Shown: in pieces, positions 21,901 through 32,877 of the stretch | Position numbering within the stretch: position 1 is the first letter of the stretch | How the letters are laid out: each line of letters begins with the position of its first letter | Made by a program: the position numbers and the translations under genes | Assembly (NCBI GenBank): GCA_014905825.1 | Contig: JACGCN010000002.1 | Coordinates: 2,666,001-2,730,000 of the forward strand | Source: Lyophyllum atratum | Taxonomy: Eukaryota; Basidiomycota; Agaricomycetes; Agaricales; Lyophyllaceae | Reading direction: 5' to 3' | DNA length: 64,000 nucleotides | The notes under the pieces: generated by a model | The model's input: only the letters and a program-made list of their open reading frames with translations | Told to the model about the DNA's origin: nothing | Database searches by the model: none

Positions 21901-23416
21901 TCTGGCGCCCATCGACTGCAATCACCCCGTTATATTGTCAAAATGGCGATTTCCACCCCCAGGTGGCGTGAGAGGACTATGCGGCACTCCCAGACTGTCT
22001 GGCACCCGACCCTTGTCGGACACTGGAGTAACATGTACAACGAAGCAAGGACTCTGATATTGCGCCCCTTGGATATTTCGCAAAGGTATTTGAGGGCGCC
22101 CGCGGACATAGCTTGGCTCCCTAGTGCCGTACATACGGAGCCTGAAGCAGTGGACGACCCAGATCGCGCACGGAGTGGAATGTCAGCGTTGGCATGGATT
22201 TCTGATACCCTGTGTCCTCTAGATTGAATCCAAATACAACTGGCGGAATCTAGTTCAAGAGCATACCATCACTGAGTATGGCGCATGTGAATGTCTACGA
22301 ATTTGACCACACAGCTATCCCGTGTAGGTATAACCTCCTGATCTGCTCATCGGCCCTGGATATATTCAACATATGTTACAGATACTACATCTGCTGTGAA
22401 GTCCTACGCGGTTGCGTGTTGCTGATGGAAACATGCTCATCACGATTTTGCTCGTAGTGATAGCACCGTGACGACCTCAACGATAAAGTCATTGTCCTTC
22501 AACTTTATGTTTGCGCGTGGAATTCGTGACAAGATACTAGCAGAAGCTAGCCAAAAGCGGAGACGCATGGACATGGCTTCGTGACTACGACTGTTGTATC
22601 GACATCGCCAGACAGTTCACTCTTTGATTGGTTTTTATCATAGTGCAAGATGAGCGAATCCGGTAACTAACCTTGCAATTCTGTTAATTCTTATCTGTAC
22701 CGTAGCTTAATCCAGGGGCCAGCCAGCTTGCCGGACTTTTTTATTACCTTTGAAGCAAACAAAAGGTCATGCACTTATACACACCACAATGGCACAGTAT
22801 AAAGGTAAATTGTTCTACCGTTACTACACAGCCTATGAAGAATGGAAATATGCACTCCACCTCATGCTCCCCAAATCCAGTATTCGTGCCACAGTAATAC
22901 GGCATTGACAGCCAAGTGGTGGTACTGCCTTGATTTGAGATAAGATGTGAGGGCTCGATCATGAGGCATCTATAGGTGTCATATCCATAGATAGATGTCC
23001 GTGTTGAGCACTAGGCAGAATCCCTGTGGAACGATGTGGACAGATCTGAGTCAAATTACTATGATATGAATACAATTGGAGCTGTGAGGCCATCCATCCA
23101 TGGCCGGCACTGCCGCGCCGCCATCGCTGGTTCTGGATTTTCTATCGCAACGCTTGGGTCCCACATTCGTCTTGCAATTATACACCCATGAGGCTATCGT
23201 GGCGGCTGTGCCAGCCTACATAGTGCTAACGCTGGCCTGAGTCGTGTACGACGGCCTCGGACTTTGGATCTTTGAGCTCAGCACAAGAGATCGCTTCCTT
23301 CCTGTTTCCGTCTCCAGCTTGCACCGCCTCGCCCGCTTATATGTAGCTCCAGCCCTGCAGGTCGAGTGAAACACCTTTTGTAAACCCCCATATTTCTCCA
23401 GTCACACCCATCATCC
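21901..23416. other. Long intergenic region between spc19 and the vWFA gene
   Basis: About 1.5 kb. Frames at 21943-22227 (plus), 21922-22134 (minus) and 22744-22962 (minus) have no domain, no conserved splice context and mixed composition, and were not called. AT-rich from about 22230 to 22970. A pyrimidine-rich stretch just before 23417 probably belongs to the next promoter. Confidence 0.35.
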
Positions 23417-24783
23417 ATGGGCAATTCAGCTTCCTCGCAGTCCAGAAGTCGAGATGTGTATTCCATCTCGAAACCTGGCGATCTGTCCCGGAGAAGATCA
23501 GCTCACGGTCCAACTAGTGGCACACGTTCTAGTAACTTGCTAGCACCTCCCCAGTCTTCGTCAGGACATAGGCGAAGTCATTCTGCGGCATCGAGGACTG
23601 GACGCAGGGAACCGACTCCTCCGCCGCCACCTTATAAAGCTCGGGATGATAATGCAACAATTGCGTTTCCCATGCCGCAAGCACAGGCCCATACAGGTTA
23701 CGGGATACCCTCTGATTCAAATCTTTCGGAACGGGCTATGTGTGCGTCGATTAGGCGGTACAAACTTCGAAACTCTCCTGATTTCTTAAGCAGATCTGCG
23801 GAGACCTATGCGGAGAGAAACTGAAGAAGATGCATTGGAAACTTTGAGGAAATATAACACGGTACTGATTGTCGATGATTCAAGTTCGATGAAAGGCTCA
23901 CGCTGGGAAGAAGTATGTTTAACGCTGTGGTTGACCTTTTTCTGTGTGTCTTAACCTGGATTCAGGCTGGAGCAGCACTCTCAGGACTGGCTAGTAGGGC
24001 AGGGGATTATGACACCGACGGCATTGATATCCATTTCATAAACTCATCAAAAGTCGGAGAAGATTTGAAGGTATGCCTCTTCTGGTCTTTCCACCATAAA
24101 AATGTGGGCCGACATAGTCTGGCTAGAAGCCACAAGCCGTCAAAGATCTCTTCAGTATGGTTCAACCTAGGGGTCCCACTCCTATTGCAGCTAAGCTTGA
24201 AGAGCTTCTACAAGATTATATGTACCGGATCGAGACCGCCAATAAGGGGGACCCAAGAAAATTGAGGCAGATCAAACCTATCAACTACATTATCCTTACT
24301 GACGGCGCCCCGAGTATGTTTATTATCCTCTTTGCGGGTCAAATACAACAAGACTCACGAAATTTTGTTCTAGCTGATGACCCAGAATCAGTAATTGTCC
24401 AGACGGCGAAGCGTCTGGACGCAGGCAACTTCCCAATTAGCCAGGTCTGCTGTCAAACGCTGACTTACAGCAGTCAAACTCTGATCTTTTTGTTACAAGG
24501 TTGGAATACAATTTGTTCAAATCGGAAACTCGAAATCCGCAACGACTTACCTCAATGACCTCGATAATGAATTAGCCGATAAATATAAGATACGGGTAAG
24601 CTCACGCAATCGAAATCGGATATCACAAATTCAATTTTCGTTCGACTGCAGGACATAGTCGACACGACGCCATTCGACGACATAGGGGGCGAACTGAGTC
24701 CAGATATACTCATCAAGATCTTATTGGGAGGTATAAATCGGAGAGTTGACAAAAGTGGCGCCAGAGTCTTGGAATCAGATTAA
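23417..24783 (+). CDS. von Willebrand factor A (vWFA) domain protein, possibly N-myristoylated
   Basis: The start MGNSASSQ fits an N-myristoylation signal (Gly2, Ser6). About 115 disordered Ser/Pro/Arg-rich residues follow. An intron with donor GTGCGT near 23742 joins SERAMYLRRPMRRETEEDAL. The vWFA domain then has an intact MIDAS: DDSSS in NTVLIVDDSSSMKGSRWEE, FSMVQPRGPTPIAAKLEELL, and INYIILTDGAPTDDPESV. It continues FPISQVGIQFVQIGNSKSA and DIVDTTPFDDIGGELSPDI, ending at TAA 24781. The MIDAS binds a divalent metal and a ligand or partner protein. This single-domain intracellular type is common in Agaricomycetes and has no assigned role. Seven or eight exons; exon joins are placed by frame. 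Confidence 0.85.
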
Positions 24784-25132
24784 GAAGTTTGTCAAAGACG
24801 CAAGTGGTGGCATGCCAAGAGATGAGTGTACAACGTGTAACGCCGAAGAAGCTTTGATCTACCTGTAGCTCTAGCCAAGTAATTCTCTCACCTGTAATAT
24901 GTCACCCATATCGTAGTACGCTAACCTCATCATTTAATTGAACCTGCCATTAAGCACTGTATGGATTTCGACAAAACTAAGGCAATGAAGACTGTTGACA
25001 AAGCCAGAGTATAATTGAGAGGCTGCCCTGACTCCCCTCCTTTGAATAGCAACAGGAGCCCACAGTATGAAGGGATGATCTCGAATTACATCTTGAAGCA
25101 AAATAGATCGCCTAGCCCAGAACCACACAAAA
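24784..25132. other. Intergenic region between convergent vWFA and GCP5 genes
   Basis: About 350 bp holding two 3' ends. AT-rich from 24880 to 24960. No coding sequence or repeat seen. Confidence 0.4.
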
Positions 25133-28100
25133 TCAATTATCCCAGTCCTCAAGAGCAAAAGCCAAGACCCCATACGCCGGGGCAGCCTCCCCTGTCCCGC
25201 CAGCCAAGCTTTCCACCCCGCGTCTCAAGAACCGCACCAGCCCATCCAGTTCAGACGACATCTTGTCCATCCGCGTGTGGAACCCTTCCTCCACATAGGA
25301 TGCTGACGTATTCATGGAAAACGACGGTTCAGGCGCGTCCGGGCCGTCCATGTCATCAAACCCTTCTTCATCGGAGCTATCCTGCATGTCACGCAAGGAC
25401 TGTGAGAAGCCGATTGCGTTGCGTCGCTGGTACCGCTGCCGGCGGCTGCGATGCCGCCGCATTGATATGGATTGACGGGAGACGTCGTGCGTAGTTGTGG
25501 TATCGCCTGCGAAGGCCACAAAGAAGTCGGCGAAGTGGATGGCCATATCGAGGATGGAGAGGATTGCTCGGTTCAGAGAGGAGGTCTGGAAGGGCTTGTG
25601 AATGGAGGTTGTGTGAAGGGAAAGACTCATAATTACGTTTGGCTTGAGGAGGCAGCGACCGCGGATCTTGTCAAGACTAGAAAGGCGGTGTAAGTGGAAG
25701 TCAGATGAGAGATGGCGGGAAACATACTGCTCGTCATGCAACTGCACCATCTCGTCGAGAGACTTGGCTTCTCGGAACGCGTCATGAAATTTGACGACTT
25801 GTGCATGTATGACCTATGACCTGTCCTCAGCAAAAACTTAGGCGAAGGAATCACGGAACGCACGTAAGTTGTCAAGAAGTTCAAGAGTGTGCTGTAATGC
25901 ATTCTGTGTCAGTCGGCCAACTATCAGATGATAGGTCTGAACACACTTAATGAACCAGCTCAAACGACTCCTCATAGCATAAAACGCCTTAAGATCGCCT
26001 CTGAGAGTCTCCCCGCGAGCTTTCCCTCTCACCAATATCCGCTCCAAGACACCTTTCGCCCTCCTTATCTGCAGTAGCAGCACAAACACCTCGCCATACC
26101 CCTGAAGCGCCCCTGGTTGAAAGATGTATGTCAATGGGAACGGTATAGCATACTCGACCGCGAGTCCATCGAGCGCCTTCACTGTCCGCGCTATAGTTCG
26201 ATCTTTGTCCTTCCCTCCTCGATAAGAGAGGCGCACAAGTGTTGTCTGGATCCACTGTTTGGCGACGACGTTTGAGCTGGCTTCGACCACGTCGCTGAAG
26301 GCAGTATTGAGGAAATGGAAGTCACCCCATGATTGATGAGCATCCATCTGTACATATTTACAGTAAGTGACGAGCGAAATGGTACGCTGTATGAGCAACA
26401 GACCTTGGCAAAAAGCACGTCAGTGAAATGGCTCATAGCGTCTCCTCGCCTCATAAGGAAGAGATCTTCGATACTCTCCAAGTGACTCCAGAGATCACAG
26501 TCCTCCACAAGCACGCGCGCGAGAAGGGCACCCGCAGCGCTACATCGGGGTAACAGCCGGTCATAGATCATGTGCGATAGAGTGTCAATCGAAACAGAGA
26601 ACAAGATAACCCCGGCTCCTGGTTGGACACTCCCCACTGACGAGGATGGCGAGGATAGTTCGACCAACTCCTTGAAGGAACGCCACTCATTTACGCCGTC
26701 CGCCATTATGATAGACGATAATGGCAGACCCAGTGCCCTAAGCAGCCCGACCGCCTTCCCAGCACTTAACACTGGCTCCGCAACGTGCTCCAGAAACAGC
26801 GGAATCGTTTTCTGCCTTCTCTCCTCCCCAGCAAGCCCATCCGCGCCGGCATCCGCACCCCTCTCCTCGAAAGTAGCACTCTCCCTCAACGCATACCCCT
26901 CTTTCCAGAACTCCGGGTCAAGCAGACCAAGTCCCATCATCCCCATCCCCAGCCCGCTGCCCTCAATGAAAAATTCGTCATCCAGCTCCCACACGCCCGC
27001 GCTGCCTCCAGAGCCGATCGCTACACCAAGTCCCATACCGTCACGCAGCCACTTGCCCATCATGCCCCAGGTAGGCTCAGCGGAGTGCACGAAGACGCGC
27101 AGGAGCGCGGCACCTGCGGTCAGTTCACGTCGCTCGAGGTGCGCCTGGATGTGGGCGAAGAGCCGGTCCAGCAGGGAGGCAGTCACTGCTGCATGGGATT
27201 TGATCCTGCTCGCGGTACGGGTGGCGGCTGAGTCAGAGTCCGGGTAGACGGAACGTACTATGTCGAGGAGCATGTCAAAGGTCCGTTCGAACGCATCGTA
27301 AACCGCCTTTTCGGTGCAGAGGAGGCTGATCGTGAGTTGGTCACTTGTCTCCTGGGCGTTTGAGGAGCTAGGTGGGGAAGAACGGCCACCACCACCCCAC
27401 GCACGACACATGGCCTCTTCACGCCCTGCACACCACCTGTCGAACGCGCGGATTTCCCGGTCTAGTGCATCCGCAAATGCCTCACGTGTACGCGTTGTTC
27501 GCGCTTTAGGTTTCCCTATACGACCATGTTGCTGCTGTTGATGCTGTGTCTGTGCGTCGGTAAATACGCTTGACACGAAGTGGCGGAGGTGCTGGACGGT
27601 AGTGGCAGTGCCTGCGAGAGAGGCCAAGATGGATGCCTGAGCATTTAGTGAGAGGTGTAACAGGCGAGGGGTAGATTTGGTAGTCTATGATGTGAAATTG
27701 GCAATGAGGCATTTAGTAGATGTGAAAGAGACCAGCAAAGGAGGTAGTACTTACAGCATAGGTGCCTTCTGGATGCTCATTGCGAGAAGTGTCCCATTCG
27801 AGCATAATGTTTTTTCGTCCTTGAAATGCCATGAGGATCTCGCGAACTGCATCTTCTTCATTTATATACCTCTAAAAAGAGAAGGATAAGTTAGTTATAT
27901 GCACTAAGGAGAAGCAATGATGTATGCCAACCTCGGATTGTACTAAAGCTTCGAGAGAGTTCGCCAGAGACGCGTTGGTATCTGTCCCAGTCCTTAGTAT
28001 TCTGCGCAAGGCAGGCCCTAAATCAATTCTTGTAAGGAAACAGCACTTGTCGAGATAGAACAACGGAGCCTCACCCAAAGTCGACGCATCTCCCATATCA

Positions 28101-29399
28101 AATGGTCTCCTCTCCATGGGATCGATATCCCCCTTCCAGACGTCCCTCCAATACTGCTTCGCCTGTAGCGCCTCAAATTCCTTTCGGTGCGCATAAGTAT
28201 GTGGTGGCGCCCTGCCTGGCGCGCTCTCGCCATATATCAGCCCTAGCCTGCCTTTCACATCGTCCTCATCGCTCTCGTCATCCTCTCGACTAGATTCGGA
28301 CTCATCAGCATCCTCCAGCGCCCTTTTCTCGTCCTCCTGGTCCGCATCCAGCTCAAGATCGTCAGAATTGAGAGGTGAGAGCGACGGTGTGCTCCAGCGA
28401 CTATCCCAGTCGAGTCGTTCGCTCTCTTTATCCCTATCATAGAAGCCACTGGGCTGCGTCTCACTGCGCCGGACAAAGCCCGGTGGAAGACCGTACACAC
28501 CCTCCCAGTGTTCACCCTCGAAAGGCTCCTCGGCCACAATGGAAGCCCAGGTCAGTGCGGGAGGTGGCGATGGTGGGTGGTCGCGTGTATGGAGAATGAT
28601 GGATGCGCGGGTTTCGGTGAGTGGTGTTGGGGGCTTGGAGAGTTTGATCTGCATGCGAATTCAGAACGAAGCTGTGAAGTTGGATTGGATAGATGCGTAC
28701 TAGGAATTGTAGATGATCTGGGAGGTGGGACATCTATGAGGCATCCTTAGACGGTAAAGTATTACAGTCTGGAACCTGTGGCTACGCACTGTGAGTTGTT
28801 CGTCAAGATCGTGGTCTCTGTCGAGGTTCGCCTTAAGGTCTTGGTAACGCGTCTCAAGCGCGTTTCCAACCTCATCCTGCGAGTTTAGACGCGCTTTCAA
28901 GGCATGCCTGTTGTTAACCGTATCAGAGGAGTTATCTGACGCCGTATTATCACCCCTACCCTCGTATCTGACGATCCATCATCTTCATATCGACACCAGT
29001 CGCACCCTTGCTCAATGTCGTCGCTTCCAGGTTCTTGACCACGAAATCGACCGCCTCACGAAACTCAGAGGTTGTGGCCGCGTCTGCATCTTTCCCATCA
29101 TCCAGCTGTGTTATCTGTCGCACGAGAGTTTGTGCAAGGGGAATGAGTCGTGAACGCGTGTGTCGCGCATGGGAGCGGGCCGAGAGACGAGAATGGGGCC
29201 GCGACGATGCACTAGACGTAGGTCTTGGCGCAGAAAGGCTCGAGTGCGGTCTTGGGGCGGAGAGAGCAGAGTGTGGTCGAGGGACGGAGAGACCAGAGCT
29301 GCTCGACGTTGGGGGGTGCATCCGAAGGGGTTGTGATTTCATTTTTCTCACGCCTGGGTGTCCCCAAGGTCTGTGGCCTACCCTTCCTCCTCCTGTCAT
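25133..29399 (-). CDS. Gamma-tubulin complex component 5 (GCP5/Spc97-Spc98 family)
   Basis: Large multi-exon gene ending at 25133. N-terminal part: RPHSRLSARSHARHTRSRL, LIPLAQTLVRQITQL, and an acidic linker with PRLLHLSLNAQASILASLAG. The GCP core includes WELDDEFFIEGSG, RDGMGLGVAIGSGGSAG, LPLSSIIMADGVNEWRSFKE, and the C-terminal GRIP2-like region YRGGKDKDRTIARTVKALDG, YAIPFPLTYIFQPGALQGYG, VFVLLLQIRRAKGVLERIL. The family nucleates microtubules in the gamma-tubulin ring complex. Insertions rich in Ser, Asp and Glu are typical of GCP5/6; GCP5 is preferred over GCP6 by overall layout. The start is uncertain: ATG 29399 or 29342 in one frame, while a charged, coding-looking stretch in another frame (about 29300-29424) meets it at a run of six C. 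Confidence 0.8.
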
Positions 29400-29664
29400 G
29401 TTTGTTTTCCTCTAACGAAACCAAGTCTGGAGAGAGAACTGTCTACCAATGTGACTTTCCACTCCGATTGGAAGGCGGTATAGACAGGAAACGTCATCTC
29501 TGTTTATGTCGAAGACTAGTGGATATAACAAGAGAACAGAGTACCGTATCAGCTCCCAATCAGCCTCTTCCCCTGAGACTGTTGGTCTAAGCGTGCGGGG
29601 CTTTGTGTGGTGCATTACGGTGCCCATATGTCCTCAAAACATCACCAGATAGAGCGATAAATGC

Positions 29665-30600
29665 TCAGAACAGACGAATAGGCTTGCCCATCGTGGTCTT
29701 GATGTGCAGCGACTTGACGTTCTGCCAGTTCTTCTTGAGCAGGGAGACAAGGAAGTTGATGCCTGACCAAGTAGTTAGTCCGACTGTTTCGAAAAGAGTG
29801 CCGCAGAAAAAAATACTCACTCAACATAACGTTTCCAAGGACCTGGTCGTCGTTCATCTGGACGTGGCCGACAGCAACACCCAAGCAGAGAACCTTCTTG
29901 AGCTGGAACTTGATGGTCGAGCGGACCTCAGTCAGCTTGTTGGAGAGATCCTCAGCATGGGAAATGGGGGTGGGGAATTTTCCAGCTGGAAAAGAGAGCA
30001 ACTAATATGAACACCTGAGTATAAGGCGACTCGGCTGAGGACGTACCCTTGGAGAGACCGGGACCAAGAAGACGGGGAATCTGCTTGATGAGAGCTTCAG
30101 ACGCAAGGAAAGCATCGTACTTCTTGGCCAGCTTCTTGACAAGCTTCTTGTTCTTGTTGAGCCTGCATATGAATGAGCCCTCAAAGTTCGCCAATCGTGA
30201 ATTTGTACACGCACTTCTTCAAGTCATCAACAGACATGTACTCGAGTTCGATTTGCTTGGCACGATCGATGTCAGCAGCATCGGCGAGAATGCAAATGGA
30301 CATGCGAGGACGGGGGACATGGGGGAGTCTAGTTTTGAGATTAGATTACAATTCAGCCAAAACAAATGCGGGGCACTCACTTGACGGTTCCAGAGAAACG
30401 CTTATCCCTCTGGGGGTCGTAGTTCTTGAGACCGATCTGGAGTTCGATGGTCTCTACGAAGTTGCGCTTTTTTTCGCCGTTGGCATCGACGAGAAGCTCT
30501 TTGATGGAGCCCCGCACACTTGACACTGAGAGTTTGCTGGCACTGCATTTATATCGTCAATTGCCTGTCCAGATAATCCTCTGGGCCGTACGAACCTCAT
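29665..30600 (-). CDS. rpl10a: 60S ribosomal protein uL1 (L10a)
   Basis: The first coding exon is only ATGAG (30596-30600); an intron then joins [19 protein letters not shown]. The rest is standard eukaryotic uL1: [80 protein letters not shown], and the end GKPIRLF. uL1 forms the mobile L1 stalk next to the ribosomal E site. A tiny first coding exon followed by an intron is a usual design of fungal ribosomal protein genes. About five exons. Confidence 0.95.
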
Positions 30601-30704
30601 GCTTGATGATTTTGAGCCTTGACGGGGAATGGGTCAACGGAAAAGGTGTGTGAGAAAGGAGTTGATATGGAACTGTATAGTTGTGACGTTGTGACTGATA
30701 AGCC

Positions 30705-31257
30705 CTAACCACATTCCGTGGTCTCGATCGCGTGTACGCTCTCTACGAGTAGCTTCGAAGTCCGCGACACAATCAGGCATTGGCGACAAGCTCTGAAGTA
30801 AATCGTGGCGAATAGATCAGAAAGAAGTAATCGGAGCTCCGCTAAGTTCGTACTCGGCACTGGATCTTGAGGCATCTCGTTAGCCAGAAATTTAACAGGC
30901 CTTTCGCAAAGGGTACGTAGAGCTACGAAGCTGCAGCATTGAAACATGTATGTACTATGGAGAGTCAAGCCTGACTTCGAAGCATCCACAAGCTCATTAA
31001 ACCACCAGATATATGGTCTCCGGCGTAGTAGTGGTTGCAGCTAAGCTTCGATCAATGATGGAACCTTGGTTTTGCAGATGCCATCCCTGATTTTTATCGA
31101 AAGCATGTAGTAAGTCAAAAGATAGGGATGGAGAAGGAAAGGTGCAGGCGAGGAAGCCAAGCCCAAACGGCACATCAAAGGAGTCCTTTTCAAGTTCCCT
31201 GCTCAAAGCATCCTTCAGGGCTTTACAACATCTTTCCAATACTTGTTTTGCCCTCGA
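30705..31257 (-). CDS. Unrecognised coding segment(s) upstream of rpl10a, exon structure unclear
   Basis: Two minus-strand stretches look coding. One, following an AG at 31258, reads SRAKQVLERCCKALKDALSR and FDVPFGLGFLACTFPSPSL. The other, after a TTAG acceptor near 31040, reads RPYIWWFNELVDASKSG, CERPVKFLANEMPQDP and LAELRLLLSDLFATIYF, to a stop at 30705. I could not find a donor that joins them cleanly, nor a start codon; further possible exon sequence (YEHVAGNDYVLQ) lies near 31460-31510. Either a real gene with missed introns or a decayed one. No domain is recognised. It also occupies the presumed rpl10a promoter side. Confidence 0.35.
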
Positions 31258-31712
31258 CTGTGATTTTATCTAGGTTGCAGCATCAGATTGCCCAAATAAC
31301 AGAATCGAAGGCGAAAGGAAAACCTTCGACTGCTGCTTTTGATCCGACAGTTGGCACCGAACTCCTCCGTGCAGCTCAGTCTTAGGGTCACAAGCGTCGA
31401 ACTAGCTGTCTTCCGTTGGTGTTTAGTCTCTGCATTCTGAAGAAAAGAGATGTGTGGGGTGCCCTCTTGACCTGAAGAACATAATCGTTGCCTGCGACAT
31501 GTTCATAAGCATCACAGCCCTTGTTTCGCTCTTGCGTTCTCGAGTTTTGAGTCGTGCTATAATCGGCAGCTGGCCAAGTTGCACATTGACCGTGAACACG
31601 ACTTCAGTTGAAAAAACGATGCATTATGAACGAGGGACTGAGCTGGATAACAAGAGCATGCAAGACAGAATTACGACAGTGTATATATACGACATCCAAA
31701 GACATCAAGGAA

Positions 31713-32746
31713 TTATTCCTGGTAGGGATAGCTAAACTTCGGCTGATCCTTGCGACGCCAGAGCTTCTTCCTGAAGTATGTTTGTTAATATAGGGGCAGA
31801 GAATATCAAGGGTAGATAATACGTACTTCTTCTTGGTCGGCAGGTGCTCAGCAAAGACTTCTACGCAGTATTTCGCCTTGAATTCACGGATGAAACGGGG
31901 ATCCCTGCACCCAAATTAACATTCTGCAGGGTTGAAGAATTTAGCGCAGAGGTTACCAGAGTTCACTGGCGATGCCAAGGTCCTTGCAGCACCGCATTAG
32001 GGCGTTGCTCTTACACGCCTCCGTCGCCGTGGGTATACCTGACGGGTCAAAGTACTCTTGCTCCCCTCGGGCAATGGCCACCAGCCTGAGCGAATATGGT
32101 CTTAAGCAGGCATGTAAAGAAGAGATGTAGATGATGTACCTTCCCTGACATACCAGTGCGTACTCGCGGCTAACAATTCTAGGCCCGACATTGGTCTCAC
32201 TACGAGGTGCTAGTCCCCAAGCACCAGGCCCAAAGGCCTTGTTCAGAACACGTCGGTATTTTATCTCGGGCAGATATATGAGACCATCTGTGAAACTTTT
32301 CAGCTCAATGTTGCTAGCGTGCCAATACCATGGTGAGGCTCACCAGGCTTCATTTCGATGTCCATGGGATCAATTGGGGACAGCAAAACATCCGTAGCTT
32401 CTTTCGGGAACGCCTGCGTTGCTAGGCCATGGTAACTCTTCGACCAGTCCGTGGCTGTCTCTCCAAGTGTGGAGCCATTCCCGTCACTCGTCTCGAGACT
32501 GTTTGCATTTGGAGGCGGTACTTCTGAAACGGAAACCTCGAGCTCCTTGGAGGGAGTGACAGCCTCGGTCGTCACTGGTCCAGTGCTGACTTTCGCCTTT
32601 GGGACCGCGGTTGTGACAGAGGGTTTAGCATACTGGCGAGGAACCCAGGCTGGCTTCGCAGAAGCGATGGCGTAACTTCGAGAGAACAATGGACGGGCTG
32701 TGTGTCTGAGGGCGCCAGACAGGCAGTTGAGGGACAGACTCGCCAT
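31713..32746 (-). CDS. mgm101: Mitochondrial genome maintenance protein Mgm101
   Basis: The start at 32746 gives a basic, Ser/Arg-rich mitochondrial leader ([20 protein letters not shown]). A variable linker precedes the conserved core: [100 protein letters not shown], and the basic end [20 protein letters not shown]. Mgm101 is a Rad52-like single-strand annealing protein that keeps mitochondrial DNA by recombination. All hallmark residues, including the C-terminal basic tail, are present. About four or five exons. Divergent from the gephyrin-like gene. Confidence 0.93.
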
Positions 32747-32877
32747 CACAGCAATGGCGCGAGTCAAGATATGGAATTGACTTTCGCGACGTGTCACATG
32801 TCACCACAACCCCTGTCACGCCCGACTACCACTCTCTTGAGTGAACGTTGTGGACGAACGGCCTTACCCCCTCAAGC

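Noticed and set aside
22744..22962. Cys/Phe-rich minus-strand frame as a small secreted protein
   Set aside because: No signal peptide (starts MIEPSHLISN), irregular Cys spacing and no splice or promoter context.
26570..27247. Plus-strand open frames of 148-225 codons
   Set aside because: Antisense shadow of the conserved gamma-tubulin complex gene; Ser/Pro-rich without conserved content.
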